Of a stretch of 32,393 nt of DNA, positions 31,711-32,393 are shown in pieces. Both the position numbers and the translations under genes were made by a program. The stretch is taken from assembly GCF_900172215.1 (NCBI RefSeq), contig NZ_FWFP01000020.1:1-32393 (forward strand). The letters are read 5' to 3'. The stretch's first letter is position 1; each line of letters opens with the position of its first letter. Below the pieces are notes generated by a model that was not told the origin of the DNA, did no database searches, and was given only the letters and a program-made list of their open reading frames with translations. The DNA is from Ruegeria meonggei. Its GTDB lineage: Bacteria; Pseudomonadota; Alphaproteobacteria; Rhodobacterales; Rhodobacteraceae.

Positions 31711-32393
31711 CATCCAACCATCGTTCGGGCCATGCTGGACGGTGGCGCTGTGGGACTTGCAGAAGCGCGTCTTAGCAACGTTCGGTAGTTACGCAATGCG
31801 GGCATGACATGCCCGATCACCTTGATCCGTACACCAATGCTGAGCCAGGTCGATCAGGTCGTCCAGTACTGTGAGGCAAGCTACAACACAGAAATCCTCG
31901 TGATTACCGCTCTAGCCGCCGCCGCGATCCGGAAGGACTGCATTCACGGCATTATCTTGATGGTTTTGATGGGCGATCTGCGCGAAGGGGTCATGCCCAA
32001 ATACCTCGGTTCAATTGCACGGCAAGTGGTGGATATGCCAGGTGTCGCGCTAAAAGGCATCGGAGCGAACTTCGCATGCCTGAGTGGAATTGCCCCGAAT
32101 GCAGCAGACATGGACGCCTTGTCTGTCTTGGCGAATGACACAGAGGGGCAGTGTGGCCCCTTCCTTCAGACGGTATCTGGCGGTAACTCGGCCAACCTTC
32201 CTTGGGCCTTCAGTGGGCACCCAGCTGGTCGCATCAACGATTTAAGGCTGAGGGAAGCAATACTTCTGGGCGTTGATCCGGTTTCCGGAGGTCAGATAGG
32301 TGGGATGTATACGGATGCCTTTACGCTTGTCGCCGAGGTCATTGAAACAGGGTCCAAACCTGCGACTCACCCTCAGAGCATCTGCGACCCGGT
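31711..32393 (+). pseudogene. Alanine/ornithine-type PLP racemase, 5'-truncated, partial
   Basis: The frame reads HPTIVRAMLDGGAVGLAEAR, LSNVR, TAG at 31786-31788, LRNAGMTCPITLIRTPMLSQ, CEASYNTEILVITALAAAAI, MGDLREGVMPKYLGSIARQV, LKGIGANFACLSGIAPNAAD, FLQTVSGGNSANLPWAFSGH and continues to the window edge. This is the alanine/ornithine racemase family (alanine racemase N-terminal barrel fold). The first roughly 50 residues, including the PLP lysine region, are replaced by IS5 sequence, and there is a stop codon, so it is a pseudogene. Note that a second racemase-type gene so near the lyase locus is suggestive. Confidence 0.85.

Noticed and set aside
31412..31807. 131-codon plus frame as an intact IS5 transposase
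   Set aside because: It changes from IS5 sequence to out-of-frame racemase sequence at about 31697.
1625..32393. Recoding of TAG or TGA to explain the many in-frame stops
   Set aside because: Intact genes in the same window use TAG, TGA and TAA as normal stops, and many affected genes are also truncated or frameshifted.
1..32393. CRISPR array, tRNA or rRNA genes
   Set aside because: No regularly spaced direct repeats and no tRNA or rRNA sequence were recognised by eye; a dedicated search was not possible.

Overview
The window looks like accessory chromosome or plasmid DNA of a marine alphaproteobacterium, most likely a Rhodobacterales (Roseobacter-group) species. The reasons are the DUF3489/DUF2924/serine-recombinase trio, the DUF5681 and terminase-like genes, a cysteate sulfo-lyase-type gene, betaine-type ABC transport genes and the IS families present. 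Taxonomy is inferred from gene content only.

Layout. (1) 1-4906 is a phage-like or integrative island: a minus-strand DUF3489-DUF2924-serine recombinase operon (the recombinase runs off the left edge) diverges from a plus-strand ParB-like/DNA methyltransferase - DUF5681 - terminase module. Two of these three plus-strand genes are broken. (2) 5137-10661 holds three exported proteins: a Tat-type lipoprotein amidohydrolase (minus), an M6-like zinc metalloprotease, and a lipoprotein of unknown function. (3) 10731-14546 is mostly a graveyard: an IS6-family element with both inverted repeats but at least four stop codons, an RlaP-type nucleotidyltransferase remnant, IS3 fragments and an RHS-repeat fragment. 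It also carries an intact membrane-anchored TPR protein and a toxin-like secreted protein cut off by IS3 debris. (4) 15170-16204 is an AraC-type regulator. (5) 16316-20103 is an unusual array of small exported proteins. At least four of them share a near-identical 5' leader of about 120 bp containing a TGAC-N2-GTCA palindrome 82-92 nt before the start codon, plus the same signal peptide and early mature region, but have unrelated C-termini. One C-terminus is an autotransporter-like outer-membrane barrel. A Tn3-family transposase remnant lies inside the array. (6) 20516-21850 is an IS1111-type (IS110-family) element with 15-bp perfect inverted repeats and a frameshifted transposase. (7) 21877-22695 is a decayed serine beta-lactamase-like gene.

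(8) 22905-31246 is the best-preserved part and reads as one metabolic locus: LysR regulator <-> cysteate sulfo-lyase-type PLP enzyme (cuyA-like) - Asp/Glu-type racemase, then a second LysR <-> betaine-type substrate-binding protein - ATPase - permease with an unusual N-terminal extension - alpha/beta hydrolase. The permease and hydrolase starts overlap the preceding stops (ATGA). I infer uptake, hydrolytic unmasking, stereo-inversion and desulfonation (or desulfhydration) of a cysteate- or cysteine-like compound; the substrate is unknown. (9) 31355-32393 is an IS5-family fragment fused to a 5'-truncated alanine/ornithine-type racemase pseudogene that runs off the right edge.

The two items most worth attention are the leader/signal-peptide array with variable C-termini (16316-20103) and the combination of a cuyA-like gene, racemase, betaine-type transporter and hydrolase (22905-31246). 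No tRNA, rRNA or CRISPR array was seen.
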